DNA from: Cerioporus squamosus
Taxonomy: Eukaryota > Basidiomycota > Agaricomycetes > Polyporales > Polyporaceae
Direction: 5' to 3'
Length of the DNA: 64,000 nucleotides
Assembly (NCBI GenBank): GCA_022592435.1
Contig: JABYQS010000002.1
Coordinates: 620,001 to 684,000 of the forward strand
Every line of letters starts with the position of its first letter. Positions within the stretch are counted from its first letter, which is position 1. Below the pieces are notes generated by a model. The model did no database searches, was not told the origin of the DNA, and saw only the letters and a program-made list of their open reading frames with translations. Positions 11,273 to 20,627 of the stretch are shown here, piece after piece. Made by a program: the position numbers and the translations under genes.

Positions 11273-12140
11273 TGTTACTCCGCAGCTCGGCCTGCAATGG
11301 GTCGCAGTCCCATCTTGGACCTCCCCGCATTCACAAGGCTCGCGTTGCGAACCGTGTCCACGGCTGCTCGCAACCTCGACGTGACAGAGGAGATCAAGGT
11401 CGACCACGTCAACGTCCGGAACCTGTTCGATAGGTATCCACTTCATGCCCTTCCGCATCGCACTCGCAGGTGCTGACAGCGTCCGGCATGACGCTCGACT
11501 GCAGGTACGAGCGGACTTCTGATCGCAAACTCAAGGGCATGATCGCCAACACGCTCGTCCGGGAGATGGCGGTCCACTGCTAGGCAATGGAGATTTCGGT
11601 GTACAACGACTACGCCGCGATCGGCCTGGGGGACGCCGCGGCGCACAATAGGGAGGCGCACAGGGAGATCGAGGCGTGCGTGTATGACGCGGACGTGGCG
11701 CGCATGATGAGCGACGAGTGCGACGCGGCTCTGTCGGGCGCTGTAAGTAAGTTTCTGGCGCATTCGAAGGAGAAGAAGATGAGCAGCACCCAATCATGCG
11801 CAAGAGGCTCACCCCAGAGGAGAATGATGTGCGTACTCCGTGCCCGACCCTTGTGGCCCACGTTTTATAAAGGAGGATGCTGATGCCTGCGATCTCGAAG
11901 AGGATTGCCCGTGGGTTCTTGAGGGCACGGACGAAGGTGCCGACGCGTCCTCACCGTCATGCACCACGGACGGGTGGCATTCGGCAGAAAGCTGCGGGTA
12001 TCCCAGCGCGAATCCAAGACATGGTGAGACATGAGCTTGTGCGGAACGCGTACCGAGATCGATTATACTCGTGACAGGTGGCCGAAACCATCGAGGGCCG
12101 CGAATACGTGGATCTGAATTATCACCATCCGGCGGTATGA
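11273..12140 (+). pseudogene. Decayed hemerythrin HHE-domain paralogue
   Basis: Tandem copy of the gene at 12686-13550, with the same four-exon structure and clear protein similarity: EIKVDHVNVRNLFDR against EIKLDHDNVRDLYER, and the ending VEGREFVDL against IEGREYVDL. The lesions are independent. The position of the start codon of the other copy reads TGT (11273), although an in-frame ATG exists at 11297. HGDAEE of the intact copy has become HC-stop-AME, a TAG near 11581, which also removes the acidic residues. One base is missing before the DEQHP-equivalent segment near 11780. It probably encodes no functional protein. Because assembly indels occur elsewhere, the stop and lost start are the stronger evidence. 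Confidence 0.75.
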
Positions 12141-12685
12141 GTGAGTAGGAGTCTACGCCGTCGGGATTGTGTGACATTTACTTACATACCTTAGACGTGA
12201 TTTGATACCTCCGTTATATCATGTGTTGAGACACGCTGAATCCGTGCATTTCATTTGGGCCGATACTGGAGACAAGTGCGACCACGGATCAGGTGTTCAA
12301 GTTCGAGCCTGTACAGTCAACGACAGGGCAGCCTTCGCAATGAAGGTCTGAGATCAACAAGCATTCATGCAGTTCTCCCCGACGCAGAAGAGCGAATCGA
12401 ATTGCTCTCCGAGTCTATCGGAACGTGTCTGCACCCACGTGACCGCGTTCTGATCAGTGATGACGTCGAAAGAGCGTACTTACGAGCGTGGGCTGGGATC
12501 GAGCAGCTGGCTGTGGGGCTCCGCCGGGGCAGCGTTGCTCGCTCTTCGCATCCCGCGTACGCCTCCGTCATATACGACCTCTCGCGCAAATCCCCTGAGC
12601 CCCATTGGCCACCGTGTCCGCCAGCGTGCTTGCGGTACATTAACTTGTGCTCTCCTCCAGACTGCATAAGGCCCTGTATACAGTC
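12141..12685. other. Intergenic, upstream of the HHE gene
   Basis: Spacer between the tandem copies that must carry the promoter of the downstream copy. No gene or obvious repeat. Confidence 0.5.
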
Positions 12686-13550
12686 ATGTACTCCGCCGCA
12701 CGTCTCGCAGCTCGCACCCACATCACCACCCTTGCTGCACGCCCGACTCCCAGACTCATCCTCAGAACAATGGCCACCGCAAGCAACTACCTCGAGGTCA
12801 CCCACGAGATCAAGCTCGACCACGACAACGTCCGCGACCTCTACGAGAGGTACGTGCACTGTGGCTTCCATGTTTGATTGGCCTCGCTGACAGAATATCT
12901 GCGCATCCGCAGGTACAAGCAGACCACGGACCTCAAGCAGAAGGGCTTGATTGCCAACACCCTCATCCGCGAGATGGCCATCCACGGCGACGCCGAGGAG
13001 ATCTCCGTCTATAACGACTACGGTGCCCTCGGCCTCGGCGACACCGCCGCCCACAACAAGGAGGAGCACGCAGACTAAGAAGCTCGTCTACGACGCCGAC
13101 GCGACGCGCCTCACCAAGGCCGAGTACGACTCCGTCCTCGAGCGCGCCGTCACCGCCTTCCTGACCCACGCGAAGGAGGAGGAGGACGAGCAGCACCCGC
13201 TCATCCGCCAGAAGCTTTCCCCGGAGGAGAACGACGTACGTACCTTCGTTCTTCCTGCGTCGAGGTCTGCCATTAGCGGAGCCCTGACGTCCGGCCCAGA
13301 AAATCGCTCGTGCATTCTTGAAGGCACGCACGATGGTCCCCACTCGCCCGCACCCTTGGGCACCGCAGACCGGCGGCATCGCGCAGAAGGCTGCGGGCAT
13401 GCAGGGTGCTTTCCACGACAAGGTAGGACGAATTTGGCTGGTGGTCGTCCGCGGGGATGCTGACCGAGGACGTCGTCGTGCTAGATTGTCGAGACGGTCG
13501 AGGGCCGCGAGTTCGTGGACTTGAAGTACCAGCACCCAGCTGAGTTCTGA
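12686..13550 (+). CDS. Hemerythrin HHE cation-binding domain protein
   Basis: HHE proteins form a four-helix bundle with a carboxylate/histidine di-iron site and bind or sense oxygen or iron. Exons are 12686-12849, 12913-13235, 13300-13422 and 13485-13550. The N-terminal ~30 residues (MYSAARLAARTHITT) are basic and hydroxylated, so mitochondrial import is plausible. Likely metal ligands are in IKLDHDNVRDL, REMAIHGDAEE, AAHNKEEHA and FLTHAKEEEDEQHP. Near 13065-13080 the frame changes between NKEEHA and KKLVYDAD. The paralogue upstream has 18 nt where this copy has 16, so two bases seem to be missing (or one is extra). The frame is otherwise intact to the stop. About 225 residues. Confidence 0.75.
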
Positions 13551-13894
13551 ACGGATTGATGGGAAGAGAACAGTCACTGTACCATAGTACACTTATTGTA
13601 GCATACTTACACGTAGCGATTTTCGAATTTGGAGGCATCAGAGGAATAACACCCGAGCAAGAGTATGCTGGCACATTGCCTCTTACCACCTGCAGAACGC
13701 GGTTAGTTGGGAGGCTTTCGACAAGAAATGGGGGAAAAGGGAACTCACCACCAGACACGGGCGTTCGGGGTTGATATCCTTGTGAAGTTTTGAATCGAAC
13801 GTCCGCGGACAGAACATCGCTACAGCGTGTCAAGAGCATCTTGCATTCCCGGTCTATAATCATACAGTACGTACATACATACACTCAACGTTGC
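13551..13894. other. Intergenic between convergent genes
   Basis: 3' flanks of the HHE and bromodomain genes. No feature recognised. Confidence 0.55.
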
Positions 13895-16687
13895 TCAAGC
13901 ATCCTGTGTGGGCACGATATGCCTCAGGTGCGCGGGAACCAACTCCGCCGGGAGCTTCATGATCTGATCCAGAGGCGCACGCTTCGCGAGCGCAAGGAGG
14001 TTCAACCTGAGCTTCCTGAGCACCGGATCCTCCTCGTCGCCGTCCTTCATCGCCACGGACGGCGCAGGCGTCGCAGGAGCAGCGTCGGGCTCGCCCTCGG
14101 TCTTCATGACGATGTCGCCGTCTGCATCCGGTGCCCTCTCGCCTGCTGTGTTCTTCTCCTCCTCTTCCTCCTCCTCTTCTTCTTCCTCTTCCTCAGCCTT
14201 CGCTTCTATCTTCGACTCTCTATCCCCACCTCTGACGCCCTCCCTCGCCAGCCTCGCAAGCTCGTCCGCCGCCACATCGAGCGCATACGCCAGCATCCCC
14301 GCATCCTCCACCACGCCCGAGCCCTTCGCCCCCGCAGCGGCCGCGGACACGGACGACGCGACGCCCGTCGCGCTCGCCTCGGCCTCGCGGTGCTCCGCGA
14401 TCGCCCACTGGAGGTACGCCGCCGCGTTCTTCTCCGGGTCGCGCGCGAGCGCCTCGTCCATCTCGCGCTTGCGCTTCTCGCGGTATGCGCGGCCCGCCCA
14501 GACGTCCTCGGCGTCGAAGAGCTCGTTCGGGGCCCGGATGAGCGCGGGCAGGTCGATCTTGGCGGCTTGGATCGCGCGGAGCGTCGCCAGTGCGCGCGAG
14601 GCGGCGGGGTAGGCGTGCAGGGAGAGGTCGATTTGCCGCTGGATGGCTGCGGCAGAGATGGAGGATGGGGATGCGGGCCGGGATGTTGAGGGCGGTGAGT
14701 GCGGAGGAGTGGGCGGGAGCGAGTTGAGGAGGTGAGATGTGGTGTGGAGGACGCCGTGGCGTCCGCCAGTCAAGGGGTCGATCACATTCTGTTCTACCCA
14801 TCGTGCGACGGGCATCCCGAGCGCGCCGTACGTTGGAGGCTCGCCATTGCGTTGCTGCGCGCTTTGTAAGACCGCCGTGCCATGTAATGCAGTCGAGAAG
14901 GGCCACTCACCACAGGTTCTGAAGGCGTCAGGAACTCGGCGACGCTCCGCACGTACGCGTACCCGTCCACTCCGCCGTACACGACATCCCGGATGTAAGC
15001 TTCTGCTTCCGCCGTCCTCCCCTTCCAATAGCTCTCCTCGTCCGCGTCCATGTTGAAGTCTGGGTTCGATGCGATCGGTATCTCTAGAGTGCTCCGGAGG
15101 TTATTGAACAGTCTATCCTCCGAGCCGAGCTCGGTAGCAATATCGCGCCTCCGCTCCTCCGCCAGGACGCTAGGTAACGTCGCGAAAGTACCGAAGTCCG
15201 TTGCGACGGGCTCCCGAGGGTTCTTCCATGCCGGCGCGGTCTCCTCTTCCGCAACGTCCCTAGCTCGTCGAGTGGGAGCGTTCCGGTTGATGACCCAGTG
15301 TCGCCGCTTCGCCGGCTTGATGTTCTTCAGCTTCTGTCCGCCAGCAGACGTCGAGCTGGATGCCAGGGGCTGTGGGGTCTCATTGGGAGGGATAATATTC
15401 ACCGGGGCAGGCAAAGGCGGTGCTGAGGGATCCGTGCCATCGGCTGTGGGATACAGAGGCGCGAGGAGAGGGCGCGAAGGAGGGTCGGGAACCATCGCCG
15501 ATAGAACAGTGAACGGGTCTTCAACTGTAGACAAGATGAGCGTAGTGCATTGGAAAAGGCAGAGGCACGCGTACTCTCTGCATAGTCAAGACTGCCGTCT
15601 GCGGCGAGCGGCAGGCCGTTCTTCTCGATCCGCATCCGCTCCTTCTTGGTGCGATATCTCTTGCCTGAGCGATCCGTAAAGGTGGTTTCAACGGCATATA
15701 TCAAGTTTCGGACGCACCTTTGAGCTTGAGCGCAAGCATGAGCTCCGCCTCGTCTGAGCCAGGGGGAAATGCAGCCAACCCGTCCTTCGCGCCGGGCAAG
15801 CCACCATCGGCCTCTAAGCTCTCCGACAGCGTCCCCTTGCCCTTCTTCCCCTTGCCCCTCTTGCCTCCAGCCAGCAGCGCGGAAGCGACCGACGGCGATC
15901 CTGCACGGCTCTCGTCGACATCCATCGGCGTCCCCGGGACCGTCGCCTTGTCCATCGTAGCGTCGTCGTCATCGACGGCAACAGGCTCGTCGTGCTCGAC
16001 GTCTATGTTCCAGTCCGTCTCGTATTCTATGACAGTGGCGGCAGCCTTGGTGATGTGATCTAGGGCGTAGCTCTCTATGCGCTCGGCCTCGGTGTGGTAG
16101 AGGGTGCCTGGAGGGTTAAAAGTCTTTGCGTTCGTTGTCACAAGCCTGAGATCCGACTAGAGCATACAATTAATGCACTGAACGCGAAAGGGACGTAGGG
16201 ACGCGAGGGGCATCCAGCGAGGGGTATGAGGAGGAAAAAAGCCAAACATACCGCGAACTCCTCTAGTGACCTGTACTTTCCCTTCTCCACCTTGGTAGTC
16301 ATCGTTCCCAGGTCCATCGGCCTCGATATGACATCGCTGTACCCCGGGACCTGCGCGGGGTCCACGGGCTGGAGGAAGAAGGCGTAATCATCCTTCCTGC
16401 GCATAACCATCAACATCCCGTCGCACGCCGACACTTCGCAGCGCATACACTCACTTCTTGATCTGCGTGATGAGCTTCGTGAGTACCTCCTTGAGTGGTT
16501 TGAGCTTGACGGGCCTGGGCTGTTTCTTCACGGGCTCCTCGTAGGTGAGCCTGATCTTTTTCTTGGCCTTCTGGGCCTTGAGGGCGCTGAGGGACGGGAG
16601 GACGAGAGTGAGGCCCTTGGAGGGCTTCGCAGGGGTGTTCTCCGAGTCTGCATGGCCGTCGTGAGCAAGATACGGCGGGGAGCTCAT
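13895..16687 (-). CDS. Bromodomain protein, BRD7/BRD9-like
   Basis: Bromodomains bind acetyl-lysine on histones; BRD7/BRD9 proteins belong to SWI/SNF-type remodellers. Exons in transcript order are 16687-16455, 16396-16252, 16156-15718, 15664-15575, 15524-14911 and 14854-13895. Residues ~1-75 are Lys-rich. The bromodomain crosses introns 1 and 2: DDYAFFLQPVDPAQVPGYSD, PMDLGTMTTKVEKGKYRSL, and TTNAKTFNPPGTLYH with the acetyl-lysine Asn in NAKTFN. Beyond it come KRYRTKKERMRIEKNG, a conserved-looking YAEIEDPFTVLSAMVP segment and a coiled region. A run of about 14 Glu is encoded by 14151-14195. The C terminus ends LRHIVPTQDA. The start at 16687 is the first ATG of the frame, since upstream codons of the same frame lack ATG. 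Membership of a SWI/SNF complex is inferred from the bromodomain subtype. Confidence 0.8.
14151..14195. repeat. Trinucleotide-rich (CTC/CTT)n coding tract
   Basis: Imperfect CTC/CTT repeats on the plus strand encode a poly-glutamate run in the bromodomain gene. The tract is prone to slippage and may vary in length between strains. Confidence 0.8.
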
Positions 16688-17518
16688 TTCGCACTCGTGC
16701 TGTCGTTGAGGTTCGCTGCTCGGCGCACCGTCCGTGATTGGCTCGCTATGGCTCCGGGCACCGGCCGCACAGGCGCCGTATGCGTGCAGAGACTCCGGCC
16801 CAGCCGGCGGTAACTGCGCCGCCAAGCAAGCACACTGCCCAGCGCAGCGGCCAGCTACAACCGTACGTCATAGAAAAGCCCCCGACAGCTGCGAACATGC
16901 GACCATTCGCCCTTTGCAGCGTACGCCCCAAGAACTGTAACCTTCTCCTCAGCTCGTCCTCTGGATTCTGTGCTCATCCACACATCCAGACACTTTGCTC
17001 CGGTGAGTTTACCCTGGCCTGCAATTATATCTCATGTCATCGCGGGCTTGTGACTCGTGCAACCGTTTGGTCCATTTGGAACCTTGAAGATGTTGGAGGA
17101 TCGTCGCGCTGAACTGACTTCTTCCTTACGGAGCTGCCGGTCTCTGCACCCGTGTCCTTTAACTCTGGACGTTGTACACGCCGTCCTGGCGCGCATACAC
17201 CTCGTTGTGCATGGTTGTCGCCACTGGCACAGTGCACCGGGCAAGCACCGGTGACTCTGCTTGCTGAGGGGCGGCACTGGAGCGGCAACACCGTGTACGT
17301 TGCCAAGCACGCCCAGCTCCTGTCGCTGTATGCCACTCAATCCCAGCCCATGCCAGAACGCCCACCAGAATTGGTTGACTCAATTCTGGTCGGTCGCCGA
17401 GGCGAGAGCCCTACACTTATAACTCTTCGTCCCATTTCCTCGGCCCCTCACCAAGTTGCCTTGTTGCTACCGCGGTCGCAGCTGACTCACTCCTCTCCTC
17501 CAGTCTCTCTCATCCACT
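16688..17518. promoter_or_regulatory. Divergent upstream region, bromodomain gene and Cys-rich membrane gene
   Basis: About 830 bp between divergent starts. A TATA-like CTTATAACT at 17406-17414, roughly 110 bp before the ATG at 17519, could serve the rightward gene. No gene was recognised here. Confidence 0.4.
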
Positions 17519-18249
17519 ATGACGCCTATCACGTCTCAGCCTTACGCCATCACCGCACCGGTGGTCGCGGTATGCGATGCCGGCAACGAGAAGGGGTGCT
17601 CGCACCCACAGGAGCAGCAGCACTACGGCCACCCTGGACGGTGCCAATGCAAACGCGCCCACGCAAGTCGGTCCCGCCGCATCCTCGCCGCCGTCCTCCT
17701 CGCCGCGTTGTCAATGGTCCTGTTTGCGCTGGTGTCGTGTCTCTGGGACGCGGCGTTCAACGAAGGATCATGGCTAGGCTTGGCTGAAGACGGCACGGGC
17801 AGCGCGTGGTCGCCTTTAGGTGGATTCGTCAAGAGGCAGTCGGACGGTACCTCTGGCAACGGTGGCAACACCTTCGTTGACCGCAAATGTGAGCCGTCCA
17901 TCCGCGGAACTTCTGCAGAGTACTCATGCACTTCCCAGATTACCTTATTGTGGTCTTCGTCGGCCTGGTCCTCGTCATCCTCGCGGCCATCTGTTTGAGT
18001 GCATGGTGCTGCCGAGGTGCGTCCCTCGGAGACTCGTAACGTGTGGTCGGACTACTTACGACGACTTCGATCCCCCGCAGGTGCATTCGAAAATCCGCTC
18101 TGTTGCCCTTGCTATCTCTGCGCGTGTTGCGGTGGTCTCGGTACGTCCAGGTCTGGTCATCTGCTCTCTGCAAGCTTCTGACAATGTCCGCAGCGTGCTT
18201 GGAATGCATCGGTTGTGGGCTGTGCGCCGAAGGCATAAGCGACATGTAA
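17519..18249 (+). CDS. Small two-pass membrane protein with cysteine-rich tail
   Basis: Family not recognised. Exons are 17519-17888, 17939-18016, 18081-18140 and 18194-18249 (188 codons with stop), all with good donor and acceptor sites. A Cys/His-containing head (GCSHPQEQQHYGHPGRCQC) is followed by basic residues and a first membrane segment (ILAAVLLAALSMVLFALVS). A ~60-residue Gly/Ser-rich loop comes next, then a second membrane segment (YLIVVFVGLVLVILAAICLS). The tail is very rich in cysteine, with CCPCYLCACC and CLECIGCGLC. That tail could be palmitoylated or bind metal at the cytosolic face. The splice pattern keeps the cysteine motifs in frame across two introns, which argues that the gene is real. 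Confidence 0.65.
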
Positions 18250-18814
18250 CCGCCACAGACATACCGACATCCCGATCGTAGCGTCGATCGATCATACATT
18301 TGCAATATGACCCCCACGATCGAGGATACACAAGGACCTCTACGAATGTTGCTCTTGGCTGGACTTGCGGTGGACTGTTACTTTCTTGTGCCTTTGTGTT
18401 ATATCCTTGTGCTACTGTAAGGAATTATCGGACATTCCCTTCATACCCTCATAAGCGTGGCTGCGTTGATGTTAGCAAATGTTATCACTTCCTTCCCTCA
18501 AACTTTACTCCATCTTCGTCGGGTCGGCGCGCACTGGAATTATCTCATGCGATACTCGAGCGGTTTAGATTCGAGTAAGTAACTTTAAGATTGTCCTAAA
18601 ACGGGGAGCTTACACATGGCCTGCAGTTCTGCATGGCAGGTGTGTTGGAGTGACCGGTGCACCGTGAATGATGCTAGCCGCCAGAAGGAAGGCCAATGCA
18701 GTACCTAATCGGGTCCAGTAACGGCGCCGAACACTGTCTGCCAATATCATATTCCTGTGCGTGGTCAAAGGCGTGGCCAAGCCCTCCTCCTCCTACTCAC
18801 TCACGCCTTACATC
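18250..18814. other. Intergenic
   Basis: Moderately AT-rich spacer carrying the promoter of the next gene. The frame of the next gene opens a little upstream, at a GTG at 18761, but the first ATG is 18815. Confidence 0.5.
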
Positions 18815-20176
18815 ATGCCACCACATCTCCTGCGTCGAATGCTTTCCCCAGTCTATCACGTCCGCAATGCAGCCAGCACTGGCCCGTCGTTCTCCGCACA
18901 GGCATCTTCCTGGAAGAGCCCCGACGACATCCTCTCCATCCTGATGCTGATCGGCGGCGATATCGTCCAGCGCGCGGTGGCACAGCTAGCAGGGACCGGC
19001 CCAGGCCCCTTCTGCCCCGTCGCCTTCTCGTTCGGATGGCTCGCATACTCGGTCTCCGCGCTCACCTCCGCGGTGGGCGACGGCCGCCTCCTGCCCAAGC
19101 CGGACATCAACATGTACGTCGTGAACGCGAAGTCGGGGTACATCCGCGAGAACGCGAGCTGGGTCGTCGCCCGCCTCCTGCGCGACCACGAGGTGCGCAA
19201 GTTCAAGGGCGGGTCGCTCACCATCGCGTTCTACTACACCTCGGCAGACCCCGCGCGCCGCGCGGGCGTCCCCTGGCGCGACTGGGTGTACTGGTCCGGC
19301 GTGCTCGTCATCCTCGCGCAGCTTGCCATCGCGATCATCCCTGGCGCGCTGCACGGGAACTGGATCGTGCTGATGGTCACCGCCGGGGGCACGCTTCTTG
19401 CGCTCGTCGGGAGCGGCCTGGGGCAGTGGCGGGACGAGAAATACGCTGCACGGCCGGTCAAGGGCCGCGAGGCCGTCGTGCTCACGCGCGGGAACGGGAG
19501 CACGTTCGCGATGGTCGTCATCAGCGAGCAGGTTGGGATCCGGCTGGAGGACCTCGCAGCGGGTCGCGACAAACGCAGGGTCGTCACCTCGGTGATGACG
19601 GGGACGCTGTTTATGCTGTGGCTCGTGCTGCTGCTGACGGTAGAGGGCCTAGAGGGGGATGCGTGGTACCTGCTCGCGGTCGGAGGATTGGGGATGTTGC
19701 AGAACGTGCTCGCGGCGGGCGTGACGCGGAGCGCGGATGCGCTTGGGTTCCACTTTGCGGAGGGCTCGAAGGACGACTTCATCAAGGAGAAGAAAGTCAT
19801 GCAGACGTTAATGAAGGCGGAGGAGCGCGAGCCAGGCGTCGGGCTCTCTCTTCTGCCGCTCTTCTTCCCGGGAGACCTTTGGCCGCAGGAGCAGGAGTAC
19901 TGGGAGGGGAAGCGGAAAGAGAGGAACGCAGCCGAGCTGGAGAGGCGGGCACTCGTGATGCGCGGCGCACCGAAGCTGCACGACAAGGCTGTCGCAAGTG
20001 CACAAGTACAGGAGGCTGAGAACAGTGAGAAGGGGCACAGGAGGAACGATACGGCAGTCACCTTCGTCGAGGACCTGGCAAGTCTACCACGGACATCTGG
20101 TTCACGCCCGCCCCCTCCGCGAAGTGACACATTTGCGACTGTCGTTTCGGAGCCGGATTCGGTGATGTTGAGGTGA
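18815..20176 (+). CDS. Polytopic membrane protein, uncharacterised fungal family
   Basis: Single exon of 453 codons, with no function that I recognise. About six hydrophobic segments: ILSILMLIGGDIVQRAV, FCPVAFSFGWLAYSVSALT, YWSGVLVILAQLAIAIIP, NWIVLMVTAGGTLLALVG, SVMTGTLFMLWLVLLLT and WYLLAVGGLGMLQNVLAAG. A hydrophilic ~110-residue C-terminal tail is charged and probably cytosolic. The layout resembles uncharacterised membrane proteins that are widespread in Ascomycota and Basidiomycota. I chose ATG 18815 because the longer frame begins with GTG. Base composition is very GC-rich, which also leaves a long open frame overlapping in another phase. Confidence 0.72.
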   Translation: MPPHLLRRMLSPVYHVRNAASTGPSFSAQASSWKSPDDILSILMLIGGDIVQRAVAQLAGTGPGPFCPVAFSFGWLAYSVSALTSAVGDGRLLPKPDINMYVVNAKSGYIRENASWVVARLLRDHEVRKFKGGSLTIAFYYTSADPARRAGVPWRDWVYWSGVLVILAQLAIAIIPGALHGNWIVLMVTAGGTLLALVGSGLGQWRDEKYAARPVKGREAVVLTRGNGSTFAMVVISEQVGIRLEDLAAGRDKRRVVTSVMTGTLFMLWLVLLLTVEGLEGDAWYLLAVGGLGMLQNVLAAGVTRSADALGFHFAEGSKDDFIKEKKVMQTLMKAEEREPGVGLSLLPLFFPGDLWPQEQEYWEGKRKERNAAELERRALVMRGAPKLHDKAVASAQVQEAENSEKGHRRNDTAVTFVEDLASLPRTSGSRPPPPRSDTFATVVSEPDSVMLR

Positions 20177-20627
20177 TGTCGTGCGCACAATGTTCGCTAT
20201 CTCGTCTGCTGTACCTTTCATGACTGGAGTCTTGTCTTGTATGTATTCTAGGCCTGTCAACTCCACCCTGTACTGTACCACTACCTAACGCATGAACGAG
20301 TGACTTACTCTCGACTTCCAATCATTTGAAGCTGTCGTCCTCGAAGCATTCCGATGTGGGAAGAACTGTACCGAGACTGCCAGAAACTCGGAGGCTGAGC
20401 GCTGCAGCGCTGAGGAGTCGGGGTGCCTCCCCGATGAGAGACGCGTCCCAGTAAGCGCTGGAGGAGAATGCTCTGGAAACGTGACCGCGTTTCCGCGAAG
20501 CGTCGCTCACGGTCGCCGGGATACAGAGCCAGGACTAGGCCTGTTCCATCCAACCACCACTGAACGACACCACTGATATACTGAGTACACTCACATCTGT
20601 TCCCTGCCACCGTTCTCCACCTCACAC
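20177..20627. other. Intergenic
   Basis: No gene seen. It carries the 3' flank of the membrane protein and the promoter of the F-box gene. Confidence 0.5.

Noticed and set aside
13790..14689. 299-codon plus-strand frame opposite the bromodomain gene
   Set aside because: Antisense shadow of the minus-strand exon; Arg-rich and includes the complement of the poly-Glu tract.
18757..20019. 420-codon open frame overlapping the polytopic membrane protein
   Set aside because: Low-complexity Arg/Gly/Ala-rich translation produced by high GC third positions; the other phase has clean membrane helices.
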